From NCBI GenBank assembly GCA_003952965.2, contig CM025856.1:27785723-27849722 (forward strand): a stretch of DNA of 64,000 nt, read 5' to 3'. This DNA comes from Morella rubra (taxonomy: Eukaryota > Streptophyta > Magnoliopsida > Fagales > Myricaceae). Positions 1-13,144 of this stretch are shown one piece after another. Each line of letters opens with the position of its first letter. Positions within the stretch are counted from its first letter, which is position 1. Below the pieces are notes generated by a model. The model searched no databases, was not told where the DNA came from, and saw nothing but the letters and a program-made list of their open reading frames with translations. The position numbers and the translations under genes are program-made.

Positions 1-961
1 AGAAATTCCATGTAATCGACATTGATTTTGGACATATTTTATCTAATTCAAAAAACTCACTAACATGATTGAGAGTTCCACAACAAATATCAAATATTTA
101 AATTAGGTCCTACAGTACAAATATTAAGTAAGTTAAAAACTGTTTTTCCTAAGTAATTAAGTTAAAGACTTACTCGGTAGGATTCAGACTTTGCTACTGC
201 ACACTAGATACATCCTTATACCATTAATCTATGGCTTAAGGAGTTTAGAATTTTTTTTTGGATAAATACAAAATTAGTCCTTGTAATATACGTGAAAATC
301 AAATTAGTCCTTATGATAACAAAAATATAAAATTAGTTCTTGGTTTTCGTTTACCCTCTTCAGGGATTGATTTGATGCTTTTGTGAACAAGGGGATTAAT
401 TTTATGCTTGTTATTATCTTGACTATTGATTTTTGTATTTACAAGGACTGATTTTGTATTTATTTTTTTTTTTTTTTTTTTTCCAAAAAACGTTTTCAAA
501 TTCAGGAATATAGATCTAAATCTGAGGAATACAGTATTATTGTATTATATTGATGTAAAACTATAAATAATAATCTGAAAATAAAAGATAGGGATAAGAT
601 TAGGATGGGATTTGAAAATATTGACCAAAGACTTGAACCATAAAATATGATTCCTCGGATTGCCGGTTCCTCAAAACCGCTATATTGTTAATAAATAAAA
701 CACCCGCGAATTTACTTGGTTGCAACTTTGAAAAACATCTTTGTCTTTGTCTTTTTTATACAATGGTCCCATGCGCATTATAGTTTAGAATCTAGATAAA
801 TAGGAATAGGTTCCCATAAATAAATAAATTCGTAATAAGCACACTTACGTAACGAAATTAGATCAATACTAAACCGAAAGATCAGATTTATCGCACTGCT
901 TACTCAAAATCCTGCAACTGTATATATTGTTCATAATTAAGAACTCAATCTGTCGGTCGTC
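1..961. other. AT-rich intergenic stretch upstream of the transporter gene
   Basis: No coding potential is recognised. It holds one small inverted-repeat element (annotated separately at 262-466) and a long T-run at about 462-482. The sequence from about 960 to 1301 is richer in C/T, with a CT tract at 1200-1220, and probably contains the promoter end and 5' leader of the transporter gene. Confidence 0.5.
262..466. mobile_element. Small inverted-repeat element (MITE-like)
   Basis: The ends are imperfect inverted copies of each other. The left end starting near 264 reads AAATACAAAATTAGTCCTTG. The reverse complement of the right end (about 441-464) matches it over about 23 bases with one mismatch. 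The interior has no coding capacity. The size (about 205 bp), AT-richness and terminal inverted repeats fit a non-autonomous DNA transposon. A target-site duplication was not resolved, so the superfamily is not assigned. Confidence 0.5.
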
Positions 962-1301
962 GAGTCCGCGATTTCCTCAAAAATCCCTGTCCGACAGCTT
1001 TCATTTTCCGCCATCATCGCTCTCCTCGTTCCACGCGTCACCTGTTTCCTCTTTCTCTCTCTCCCTTTACCCACGCTCAGGGACGGTTTGGCTTTGGCTC
1101 TTGTGCGCCTGCCTCTTTTCCTTTTAGCTTGTCTCCTGCGGTCTTGTCTTTGAATTTGAACTGAAACTGAACTGTCTAGTTCTGCATTCTCACTTTCTGT
1201 TTCTCTCTCTCTCTCTCTAGGGTTTTAGAGAAGCGGACCCCATTTTGATTTCTCTGTGAGGGAGTGGACCTGTGGACGGGAGTGAGGAAATTAGAGAGGG
1301 A

Positions 1302-4300
1302 ATGCTGTCACTGGGTAGCCGTAAAATGTTCAATTTCTTTGTGAGGAAAGATATTAGAAAGATTCTGAAGCGCAAAGACAGTGATGCTGGCCAAAAAGGT
1401 AACTGCTTCAAAATGTTTTTCTGGTTTTGTCCGAGTATTCTTGCTTCATTGGGTTTCCTTCCATGTTTTGCAGACCGGGTTTATGTTTTTTTGCTTCATT
1501 CTATGTTTATCTGCAATCCAATTGGCCCTATAAGTTCTGAAACTCCTTGCCTTGGCTATGAAGGGGTTCTTAGTTTCGTTGATCTTGTCCTCATCGAAGC
1601 TTTTGGTGTCGAACATTGGGAATAATATACTTTGTTGGGTACTAAAGTGTTTCTCCTCTGTTATTTTTAATGTATCGTATCTGGGAATTGTTGGAGTTAT
1701 ATCATATCATATTTTTTTCTCTTTCGACACGAGTTCGAGGTACTGAATTCCGGTGGATCCATTTGTTTTATTTCCTGGCGTGTTTTTTTGGATACTTAAA
1801 GCCAAATACACCGGTTCTTTTGTCAAGTTGTCCGGCATTCCATTTCCAAAACAAGAGATGGGGAGGACCCATAGGGTCTATTCCATAGCCCAGTTTGCTC
1901 AGATATCATCATTACCTTACTGCGTTAATAGGTTGTTTCATGTACGAAACAATTTTTTTTGGTCAAGGGAAATTGCTTATTGTCTCCACTCATTTTTTGT
2001 TTTTGTCGACTCAGGAAAAGCTCTGGAAGAGTTGCGATCTTCTCTTTTTAACGAATTTCGTTCGTCTGAAGGCGCAAAGCGTCAACGGCAATGTAGATGT
2101 GGCCCCATTGTTGCTCTTACCTTCAATTTTGTGGTAGCTGTTGGTATTATTTTCACGAACAAATTGGTTTGTATCAGCCACCTCTCCTTATATCTAATCT
2201 ACCCATTTAATGCCATATTGGATTTCGTAGTCACCCTTCCCAGCTTGTATCTTATTTTTCGCCTTTTTTTTTTTTTTTTTTTCCCTTTTTCAGGTGCTTA
2301 ATAAAGTTCAATTCAAGTTCCCAATATTACTCACTTTCATTCACTATATTGTAAGCTGGTTTTTCATGGCCATCCTAAATGCGTTCTCTGTTCTCCCTGC
2401 ACCTCCTTCCTCAAAATTAACGCGGTCATCTACTTTAATTGCTCTTGGCACTGTTATGGCTCTATCTACTGGCCTGGCTAATGTCAGCTTAAAGTACAAT
2501 AGGTACGTTATTTCTTATTTCTATGATTTGTATTGTGTTCCTGTCACTCAGAGTTTAATACCTGTGTTTTCAGTGTAGGGTTTTATCAGATGTCTAAAAT
2601 CGCTGTAACACCATCAATTGTTCTGGCAGAGTTTATATGGTACAAGAAGAAAGTTTCTTTCTCCAAGGTAACTAATTCGTTTTGGGATCTTTAATGAGCA
2701 TGGAAGTAGTGAATCCTTGTAGGAGGCTTTAGCAGGCTGGCATATTAACACTTCATGACCCATTCAACTATTTGTTAAAATGGGAATGTATCAGCTTCAA
2801 TAATCATCTCACGTAAGAGGTTTTTTCTGAAACGTGGAGGACCTGACTTAAATCTAACGACTCTCACTGTCATTGCCACGCAAAATTGCTTGTCCCACCA
2901 CCTGTAGGAAGTGTCGGTTTTGGACATTACACTCCTTTGACATTCTTTGATAACTATATATGATGCCTGAATGAATCCAGAGGGTTGAAATAGATTTATG
3001 ACAATCTAAAGGCAGCTTAGACCATGTGAACATTTTGTTAATATCTTGGTTGACTTATTAGGCCCTTAACATGTTTTCTTTCTTTCTCCCTTTTCCAAAT
3101 TCATTTTGATGCTTAGTCACTGCATCAAGGAACGTATATATCATGTATGCATATATTGATATTGGGTAGTAAATCGAAGAATTGGATTTTGACAACCTCG
3201 TTTAGTTGTGACTGAGTGATAGAATAGGTGGCATTTATGTGAAATCTGCTGTGGGAAGTATTGCAATTTGGGGTTTATATGTGTTGAAGATGTAGCATTT
3301 TCGATGAAACGAGTCACTGTCCTTACAAAAGTTTTCTTGATCTGCCTATGTTAACTGTACGAGTCATAGCATCCTGCTTCGTGGTGAAAATCTTGCCAAT
3401 GAAATCTTCCAGGTGCTTGCACTTACAGTTGTATCTGTTGGGGTTGCTGTGGCGACGGTGACAGATCTCCAATTTGACCTCTTTGGTGCTTGCATAGCAT
3501 TGGCATGGATAATACCTAGCGCAGTCAACAAGATCCTCTGGTCCAGTTTGCAGCAGCAGGAAAACTGGGCAGCCTTGGCGTAAGTTTCAAGCTCTTACAA
3601 AAAGTTTCCTTTGTTTTTCTATAACTCTCCTCTATGTTTGTTTGTTTCTAAATAAGTTACATAATTGCATCTTACCAAGGGTGTGAATTGTTAAACAGCT
3701 TGATGTGGAAGACGACGCCAATCACTTTATTGTTTCTGGTTGCTTTGATACCTTTGTTAGATCCCCCTGGTGCCCTCTCCTTTGATTGGAACTTCAATAA
3801 CACATTGGCGATTCTCATATCAGCAGTTCTTGGCTTCTTGCTTCAGTGGTCAGGTGCTTTAGCACTTGGGTAAGCATCTTTTGTTCATTCTGTTGGCTAC
3901 TTCATGCCAGTCTGTTTCGTCTCATCGCTTGAAACCGAAACTCAGCCTTGAGTTTTGAATCTTCAAAATAGAAAAATTTTGGGATTTGAGTACAGTATCA
4001 TTGGCACTAGATAAAAGGGTTGAGCATGAGCTTTCTTTCTTTCTTTTTTAATGGAATTCATGATGACTATTGGATATTGTTCGCTTGATGCATAAGTGAT
4101 AAGTTGAAATATTGGAATAGGCTTCTTTGTCTCTTTTGTTTATGTTGCACTCTTTTTTGTGCTTTGTGAGAACCTGCTACCTAACAATAGTAAAAGATTA
4201 TGTATCTTTTGGATATATATTCAGCAGAATGTCTCCCATTACACCTTGATATGTTTGTGAAGGATTGGGTCATGATGGATTTTTGTTGCAGGAAGTTGTG

Positions 4301-5590
4301 ATTAAGTTTCAGGGTATGCTCTTGAAATAGGTACTTCAAAGTTTTTAGGGTGCTAGGCTTGGCTTTCAATGATGGGAAAAAAAATAGGGAACAGTACAAA
4401 GTCAGGGTTACTTCCCCCCCCCCCCCACGAAAAAAAAAAAAAAAAAAAGAAGAAGGTCTTGAATGGTAGCAGGAGAACAGCAGTGGGCATATTTCTGAAA
4501 GATTTTATGAAATATGGGTTAGGACTTCTATGGTTGGATTTTAGGTGTAGAATGCTGAGAAATCAGACATACTCGGTTCCACGTCATAGCTAGCTGGTGC
4601 AGAACTCTTGGTATGTATGCTTAAAAGTGCCATTCATATCTTCAAACATTGATTTCACAAGTCCTAATTTGCTTCGCCTACTTTAGAAAGTACCGATAAT
4701 CAAGTTTATGAAGCGATAGTTTGGAGGACCAGCATAATATAATGAATCATAGGCCATTACTAAAGCCCATGTCGAGCAAATCTTGAAATTTAGAAACTGC
4801 TCCCATCTTTCTGAGTTCCACTTAGAAAAGCATCAAACTCAGGACATGATTATGAACTATTTTTGTCTAAGCCTTTTTCTCCATGAGCTTCTTGTTGCTT
4901 GTATCAATTCATCCTACTCTATCTGTCTGTCAATCTGAGACTGTCTCGCTCAGTCTTTGTTAATGTAGTCTACTTTGTTGGATGCTAAGAAACTCAAGTG
5001 TTAATAACTGTAAAATGTTTGTGGTTCTTTCTGTTATTGCTGCTGTGGTGGAAAAGAAGGTTTGTTTGCTCTGTTAAATTGACTGACAAATTAGGCTCAC
5101 TCATAACTGCAGACATTCGAGAGAATTGGCACTATCATGTCGGCATACTGTCTTTTTATTAGATGCTTACTTGTGATATGTATCAGATAATAACATTTTG
5201 GTTCCCTTAGTACGACATTTGAGAATATTATTTTGTTTGATCTTGGTATCTTTGTTGGTAGGATCTCATTTTCTCTCTTCATCTCGTTGCCTCACAATTT
5301 ACAGGGCCACATCCGCCATCACCCATGTTGTTCTTGGGCAGTTTAAAACATGTGTTCTTCTTCTTGGAAACTACTATCTCTTTGGTTCAAATCAAGGAAT
5401 AACTAGTATAGGCGGAGCATTTACCGCTATTGCTGGTATGTCTTTTTACACTTACCTTAATCTGAAGCAGAAATCAAGCAAAACTTCTTCTCGACAAGCC
5501 TCCACTTTGCCAATATCCAGACTGAGCAGAGAAAATGGCAATGCACACGACGGAAATTATGGTGTGGAATCAGTCAAACAAGATGCTTAA
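1302..5590 (+). CDS. Nucleotide-sugar transporter (TPT/NST, drug-metabolite superfamily)
   Basis: Seven exons: 1302-1398, 2015-2166, 2294-2502, 2574-2667, 3413-3579, 3699-3869 and 5305-5590. They total 1176 nt, giving 391 aa, and every junction is GT..AG with phases that join cleanly. The start at 1302 gives a basic N-terminus (MLSLGSRKMF then a Lys/Arg-rich stretch). The rest is a polytopic membrane protein with typical TPT/NST segments: GLANVSLKYNSVGFYQ, KIAVTPSIVLAEF, ALAWIIPSAVNKILWS and VVLGQFKTCVLLLGNYYLFG. Such proteins exchange a nucleotide sugar for a nucleoside monophosphate across Golgi or ER membranes to feed glycan synthesis. The substrate cannot be told from sequence alone. The last intron (3870-5304) is long and contains a poly-C/poly-A tract. 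Family assignment is firm; the member is not. Confidence 0.93.
4412..4450. repeat. Poly-C followed by poly-A tract in intron 6
   Basis: A run of about 13 C followed by about 18 A within the last intron of the transporter gene. It is a simple repeat, and its length in this assembly is unreliable. Confidence 0.7.
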
Positions 5591-6170
5591 CTTTGATAGG
5601 AAAACTAATGAGAAGATGGAGCTCTCCATTGACTTGAGTTGTTTTATTGAATTAGTCCATTTAACTTTCTTGATTTCCAAGAAGAGGGCTCCTTCTGCCT
5701 CTGCCGTTGTTTATAGAAGACTTGAGTGCTACAGTTGACATTAGAATCCGCTGTTCAAGACTAACACTCCTTGGCGGCTTGGAGCATGGTCGGAAAACTC
5801 AAAAAGCTCCGGCAGCGGAAATGTAGTTATACATGCCCCAGGGGTTTGTGTACAAAAGTGCTTTGCCAATATCCAAATGGCAAGCTTATGATTGTATATA
5901 GGAATGATTTGGAGGATTCTTTACATGATGAATACAATTCAATCAAGCCATTCAATTTCCACGTTTCCCAGTTTACTCATTGGTTGATTTTTCATCTTTT
6001 ATTACTTTCTTGTTGGTGATTTGCAAGTGATGAGCTACAGATAACAGCAATTGGTGTTCAAGAACCATTCAGAGGCAACATCTCCGTGAAGGCTGTTTAA
6101 TCAATGCTGATTGTCCTACCGTGATTTCGAAGCTTAAGCTGTTTCGTTTATTATTGTTATTATTATTAAA
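5591..6170 (+). other. 3' untranslated and downstream region of the transporter gene
   Basis: No separate gene is recognised. Short open frames here match nothing known and overlap the expected 3' UTR of the upstream gene. Confidence 0.4.
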
Positions 6171-6623
6171 TAGGAAAAAAAATTTATAGTTAGCCCATAT
6201 TTATAGGGTAAATTTTGTACCGTTATTATTAAAAAGGCAATTTGAGCCTTTTATTTTTGCAAAATTATCAACGCACGTTTCTGTCCAAATCAAGCTTTTA
6301 GTGGGATGGGAAAATATTAAAATGACCATAATGCCTCTCTAAGATAAAATTACTGAAAAAAATAAAAAATTCCTTAAAAATAAAAAAAATGATATTTTTT
6401 TAAAATAAAACTATTTATATTATTTTTTTTTATTTTAAAAAAAATTTGTCTCGGAGGGACATTTCGGTCATTTTAAATTTTTTTTCGCTTCCCTTAATGC
6501 TTAATTTGAACGGACGTATATTGATGATTTTCAAAAGATGAAGGGTTTAAATCGTTGTTTTGATAATAACGAATACAAAATTAATTTTATTCTATAGATG
6601 CGGGATTAATTATGATTTTCTAC
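6171..6623. mobile_element. Foldback element with long terminal inverted repeats (MITE-like)
   Basis: About 170 bp at each end are imperfect inverted copies. The left side carries ATTTTGTACCGTTATTATT, and the right side read in reverse carries ATTTTGTATTCGTTATTATC. Further in, the left half reads ATTATCAACGCACGTTTCTG and the right half in reverse reads ATCATCAATATACGTCCGTT. The left half ends in AAAATGACC near 6328 and the right half begins with its complement GGTCATTTT near 6467. The AT-rich centre has no coding capacity. This is a non-autonomous DNA element; the family and target-site duplication were not resolved. Confidence 0.65.
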
Positions 6624-7839
6624 TATAAAATATTAACAAAAAAAAAATATTGGTAGAAGATACGATGGAAATGTTACAGTGATGCCATACGGAAACTGAA
6701 GTGGTTCGGTTTATAGCAGAAGCTAAGTAATACACGATCAGTAAATATACTCTTGTACAGTGTTACAAAAAAACTGCTACTAATTAGTGTTTTACGAAAC
6801 AAATTATTTATAAAGGAATGCTCCAATAATATGCCCAGAAAAAGAAAAGAAAGAATGCTCCAATAATATTATATGATCCTCTGAAATTATAGGTGCGATG
6901 CGCCAGATTGGATTGGTTGGATCGTATTAGGTGAGTGGGCCTAGACAAATAGAAATGTCTGAAATGGAGCGATCAATCTTGGGCCCAAACACCACGGTCG
7001 CGTTGGACTGGTGGGGGAAGATTTTTTTTTGAAAGCTCCGCATATGAAAGAACCAAAATTGGAATTGAAATAGCTTGAAACAAGTATGACTGTATGTGTT
7101 GGAGATAAACACTCAGTTGAGGGAAGCAGCTGATATCTTTTACCATCCCAGAATTATCGTGTGTATAAATCAAGAAAATCCCTTAAAATTTCACGACATT
7201 CAACTCGATCGATCTTCATAAGCCAAGTGTGAAAATGAAACCCCATTTGAATTTCGGAGCAAAATGAAATGGTTTGAGACATGAACATCATCCTCGGATG
7301 AATAAGGTGAACATTCGGAACATGAGGTGGATTGCACTTGTACTGAGTATTTCTTGGAAGCTGCTTTGGTATGAAACCAATTAATTTGAGTTAGGTGCTC
7401 CTTGCTTTGAAGTGTGACACAAAGTTTGGTCTATTTTCAGAAGGAAACCTGAGGCATTACTGCCCTAGATTTGTCTTGGATGAGCCAAAAATAACATGGG
7501 AGGACTTTACACACTTGGTTTCACATCTCATAGAGCGAAAGCTTGGTAAAAGTCTTTGTACGTCCAATGATATTATTCCGATTCGTAAATTTCAAATTTT
7601 CAATGCATAGGGGTTCTATCAATTGGGAACCGTAGATGGAACTGGTTGACTTATCCCTACTGAAATGAACTACCATATTGTATAAAACTATTTAACGGTC
7701 GACCAAACTTTGTCTTGATACTCCACACCGTCAATTCAGAAACCCATTTTATATTCCATCTGTGTAATCTGGGAAATTGGAACTCGAGATATAGTATCAA
7801 TATCCTTGCTAGGTAGATTGATTCACATATGCAAACCCA

Positions 7840-7875
<36 letters not shown>

Positions 7876-10106
7876 AGGGAGGCACATGTGATGGATCTTG
7901 CTGTCACTGGATGCATGTTGTCGGCCCTAGGGCATGCAGGAATTCTTGAGCTCTGTTTTTTTTTTTTAATCGAACAGATGTATGTGAGATGGCTGGAGCC
8001 AAGAAAACCATCATGCATGTGCATCAGCGAGCAGCTCCAAAATCTTAACCCAGAAGCAGAAAGGACGCTCTTGGGCTGCCCACGTGAGAGTATTGCAATA
8101 ATACGCAGGAATGATCTGGACAATTAATACAAATGAACACAGGGGCGGTATTTTGTTCTTTATTTAATTCACCAATTCCGACGGTCAGTTTTGTAACCTC
8201 CTTCCATATTTGTTTCATTATGAACATGTTCAGATGGTAGGGTTCAGATTGATGTATTTTGAGGAACCTAAACACATGCACTGTTGTCAATCAATCTCAA
8301 TAGGTTTTGTTATATGTTTCAAAAACTGTACTTTCATTATCTGCTTTGGTATTAATTTGTGTCGTGGACCTCCAGAAGTTTTGAGCTTCTCTGAGGAGCT
8401 GATTAATCTGGTCAGAGGAACTAATTAATGTAGTCGACAAATGAATTAATGCACGACTAATCAACTAAAAGCTTAATACAACTATCAAATTAATCTAAAC
8501 AATTGCTTCTGATAAAAGAAAATATAGGCCGAGCTCTTTTACAAATTAAGATTGATTGGTTAACTTAGATCTAATCGGAATTGACGGTTTCAATCACCCA
8601 ACTCTTTAAAAGTAATTGGAATGGAAGTTTTGGAACTTATTTAACGTGCCTATATATTATCATTGCATGCATGACTGATGAAACATTGCCTTGCTCTTAA
8701 ATATCCTTGTCTGAGACTGGCACTATACAAAACATGAGTTCTGAGTTCTGTCCACTAACCATATGCTGCAGAAGACAAAAGCCAATTTTGTCTTCAACCT
8801 CATCATCTGCAACAACAGTTCAATCAGAGACTAATATTTAGTTTTCACTTGAAGAGCGCCGTTCCCTTCTCAATCAGTTGGCCACATGCTTCAACGTTTC
8901 AATAGTCCATTTAATGCACAGATTGGGATCCCCCAATCCAAAGCTGCGCTTTTAAAAAGGTAAGTTTTGGTGTTATTAATTCCTCATAGCCTCATCCTTT
9001 CATGTGCATGCAATGTAAATGGAATCCAATGCAACCGAATAATCCTCTCGCTTTTTATCCTACTCTTCAAGATAAGATCAATTACACTATTAGGCAATGA
9101 CGTTTGCAGTGACACATTATGCATATCAGTTGCCATTAACTTAAACCTGTTTTACGTCCTAATATTGTAAACATTAAGATTTATACTGCCAATCTTGTCC
9201 CTCTCCGGGGGCATAATTTGAGAGTACGTAAGTATCAATATAAAGGCATTTCCCACTAAACCTTTTGAGTCGGGAACCAAAATATATAAGCATTTGTGTC
9301 CTTTTCTTTGTTTTTTGACTTTCATATTTGCTTCTTCTTTTTATGGGACCAGTTTGTTGATGATAATCTCACAATCTTGAAATCGATCGAGTATCCCACT
9401 TTGGGGGCTTCAAAAGGTGATTTAACTAGTCTGATCTCTTCGCATATACTAGCTAGCTAGCAAGAATCTTCGTTTCAGTTTATGTGAAGATCACAACATA
9501 TTTGAAAGAAGTTTTGGCCAACTAAATAATAGAGTTCAGGTCCATAGGGATTTGCCAAAGGTCTTTTGGCGATAACAATTCTCAATCACGATGCTGGTCA
9601 ACGTATAGGCTAAAATCCTCAAGAATAAGTTCTTTTTTTGTATCCAAGAAGCTTCACAGGAAGATTCTTTAGTTTGCTGTCACGAAGGTCGAATAAATCC
9701 ATAAGCAAACACGAATAAAGTTAGGTTGAAGTAAAACTAAACTGCCTTTAGAGTCAAATCTAAGCAAAGAGTTTCTTCGATATTGGTGTAACAAAAAGCC
9801 AAATACTTAACCTAATTAAACTCTTTAGCCTCCAGCTTGCTTACTTTCTATTCTATATGATCACTTTCCTCTGCCTAACCGTATAACTGGGTAAAATAGA
9901 AAAGTAAACAAATTACAACGTTGACAAAAGATCACGTTAAAGATTGAAGCGAATGCTATTCTCAGAATCCAATGGGCACATGTAGAGATCGGCATCTTAT
10001 ATAAATCTCTATTCCTCGCGCACTGAACCCAATGGCATTTCCACAACTCCGTTCTGGCTCTACAGTCGTGTATTTTGGTCTCCCTTGCCTTTAACGTCTC
10101 CAGAAG
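6624..10106. other. Intergenic region with no recognised gene
   Basis: Scattered short open frames (for example 7395-7610 and 7840-8127) show no known motif. There is a compound microsatellite at 7840-7878. Nothing else is supported. Confidence 0.4.
7840..7878. repeat. Compound (GT)n(GA)n microsatellite
   Basis: About seven GT units run directly into about ten GA units. The open frame that starts in it (Cys-Val then Arg-Glu repeats) is a by-product of the repeat. Confidence 0.9.
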
Positions 10107-13100
10107 TCAGAGGCCGAGAAGTACATAGTAAAGAATTGTTATGGGCAAAGCAATCAGCATTCCAAAAATAACCCTGCAAAAGAGAAATCAATGACAATCT
10201 GTGTGAACTTTTTGTCATCATTTTTTTTTTCTCAACTTTTGAAGGAAAACTTTTACATTAAAACTTACGCAGTGCTGAGTACGGTGGCGTGGACATTGTA
10301 CTCCTTGGCAAACACAAAGGGAACTATCCCTTGGGGAAGAGCAGCCTGCGGGCAAGAAGTCAATTATGATGTCTATTATTTTGACTGTCAGATTCTTTGG
10401 AAATTGCGACAGAAACATTGGCAGCTAGACAATAGTGAATCATTAATAATCTATAGCAGCAATTGTACCGTTAACTTCGATTTATCCAATTTCAAAAAAT
10501 AATGATTAATTTATATACCACTCGATTATATTAAGGGCCTCATGTTGGAGATGCATGTACAACTTCTAATTCAAATATGCTAGCTAGCTAGCTTTCTTTA
10601 GTAAAAGAAAGCGTACCCTGTAATTATAATATTCATTCACCCAAAAATTAATTAACATATGTAATTAAAAAACTGATGCTGAGGAAACTTCACAAGATAA
10701 TCTTCAACTTTTGAGGTTTTACTTCTCTTGAACCATTTGGATGTATTAAAGGGCGGTCTAGTTATTCTAGTGAACATAGAGAAGGCTATATATATATATA
10801 TATATCAACATTGCGGTCACATTCCTAAGTGTTCCTTATATAAATCAATATTTAAATTTAATGAAGGTCGTTGAAATTTAGATGGCGCACCTGAACAATT
10901 GCTACATGCAAAAGAACCCCACGAAGGCCAACGGAGATCGAGGTTGCGGCCATTACTGCCGGGCCAGTCAAGAATCTAACAGCCATTGAAAATGTTGCCA
11001 CGGGTTTGCCACAAGCAATGATCTTTGGTTGTAACGCCATGAATAAACCTGACAAGGCGAATTAATTGACAGAGTCATCAATTGCAAGGAAATATCAGTT
11101 AACTCATGTAGGAATCAGGAGGTCAATTTCTTTGTGATTTCAAGAGTCGGGAAAGGTACCTAGACTGAACATAGCCATTCCCAATCCTGCATCGGACAAG
11201 ATTGAAATGGATCCTTTTATGATGGATGGCATTTGAATGTGATACCTAAAAAAAAAAATTAGAGTTTTTGACAGTAGTAAAATATGCAGGATAAGCAGCC
11301 AAAAAATAATTATCATGATCAAACAACGCCCCACAGCGACAACAACAAAAATTATGGAGCTAGGTACCTGAATGAAACGAGAGACCATGTAAGGCCAAAA
11401 AGACTTGAGTAGGTGTTGGGGTTCCTTATAAGCTTTCTCCAGACCATAATAAGTACAAGCCTAGTCATGACACTGGCCGGAGGCATTTGGTGCTTCTTTG
11501 TTCTATCTTCTTCTTCCCATGTCCACCTTTTTCTGGCATGTGTAAGGAGACTCACTTGTCGGGAACTTGAATCCTTCTTCTATTTCAAGCTCCCCGTCGC
11601 CATTGACTTTCTCCGCTGGACTCATATTTTCACCTAAACCATGCATGCCTGTGTGAGAGAGTAATTAATTACCTCAAACAATGGAGAGAGATCACAGTCT
11701 CGCAGAGAGAGATCATGCGGGTGAAACGAAAATCAAAGACACAGTACCCTTATACAAGATATTTGTCGGATTAACTGCACAAGAACTAGCATAAACCGCT
11801 GTTTATATTGTTGACGTATAACAATAATTCTAAACAGGTTTTGATGTCAGTTTCCATGCAGATCGAGGAGACAAATAAGTTTGGCGTGGGATTAATTTTC
11901 TCACCTCGTGAAGCAGTAATTTCTTGTTGAAGAGCAGCCTTGGAGGCATCAACGACCCCAAAGTCAGAGGAGGCAGCTCTATTAACTGCATGCCTCAGAT
12001 TCCCTTCCGAAACTGGAGACGCGCTCGAGCTCCAAACAAACATATGAAGCTCCTTGTTAGGCGTTGTACCACTGCCAGCACTACCCTTCTTCCTTGGGAC
12101 ACCACTAGTAGACCCGGAAAACATAGGGTTTGGAGGAGGGTAAGGTGAAACAAAACCTCCATTAAACAACTCACCACTCATACTCCTCTCTCCCCTTTTC
12201 TTCCCAAATTTTGACGTCTCCTCGTCTATATTTGAAGCCCTTGGTGTTGCTGCTTTCGAAGACTTTAAGGAGTAAACATCGTTTAAACCTCCTAATTGGA
12301 AGCTATTTGTGTATCCGTGTTTTGGACTTGGTGCCTTGCTAGAAAACATCGCATAAAAATCCGTCTGGTTAAAGCTTGAAGCCCTAGGTGTCGGTTCCCG
12401 GGAAGATTGTACCGAATATATCTCTACACCTGTAAGATTTGATGTTCGTGGGGTCATTGAAGTTATCGAATTTAGGCCGTGGGACTTACTGAAAGAAGAG
12501 ACCATAGACGATGCAGCCGATCTTCTCACAACTACGTGAAGCTTTCCGTCCTCACCGATCTCAGCATCAGCCTGTAATGGCTCACGACCGTTGAGGGACA
12601 CAACGTCAGACTCAACCTTGAAGGAAGTGATATACCCTGCAGTCTCCGGGAACTGCTCCGCAATGAGGAGCTTTGCACCTCTAAACTCAAACAGGAAGAG
12701 CATGAGAGTATACCAAATAATACTCTGCAAAACTACAATTTGAACCATAAGATCTCCGGAGAAACCTCCATACATGGCCTTCAAGAGGGGGATTCCCATG
12801 ACAAGAGTGTTTGGGAGGGTGGAGAGTGAGAACAGCGTGATCATCCACTCAGGACTGCCGTTTTTGCTGAAGGTTTGCCATAAAAAGAGAGCGGTAAGAA
12901 CGACAATTTTTTGGAGGGAGTCAGCTGCAATGAACCGATAGTTCATGGCATACGGGTTATTGGTAGAAATGAAATGGAAGGAAAGTAATGGAACCGCAAA
13001 GACAGCGACAAAGCGGTTGATCCCGGAGCACTGGTCTGGTGTGAAGATTTTCCACCACTTGACGGAACCATAGGCTAATAGCATAGCGACATACAATGGC

Positions 13101-13144
13101 ACGATGGCCGCAAACACATTGTAAATGTCCTTTCCAGTTATCAT
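10107..13144 (-). CDS. PIN2-like: PIN2-type auxin efflux carrier (tandem copy A), one-base frame break in exon 2
   Basis: Six exons on the minus strand: 13144-11905, 11633-11368, 11245-11160, 11048-10891, 10345-10269 and 10173-10107. The start [10 protein letters not shown] and the central loop ([47 protein letters not shown]) are of PIN2 type. N- and C-terminal membrane bundles flank the loop, and the C-terminal half carries [23 protein letters not shown] and [22 protein letters not shown]2 exports auxin at the root epidermal plasma membrane and drives gravitropism (known for the family). Three TPRxS phosphosite motifs are present at residues 231-235, 252-256 and 300-304. Exon 2 is 266 nt where the flanking phases require 265. 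One extra A in the AAGAAGAAG stretch near 11517 throws the frame, giving an early stop; without it the product would be 630 aa. This is probably a residual assembly error, but a real null allele cannot be excluded. Confidence 0.9.
10787..10805. repeat. (TA)n microsatellite in intron 4 of PIN copy A
   Basis: About nine TA units inside the largest intron of the gene (10346-10890). Confidence 0.8.

Noticed and set aside
7840-8127. 95-codon frame beginning with alternating Cys-Val and Arg-Glu
   Set aside because: It starts inside the (GT)n(GA)n microsatellite and has no motif further on.
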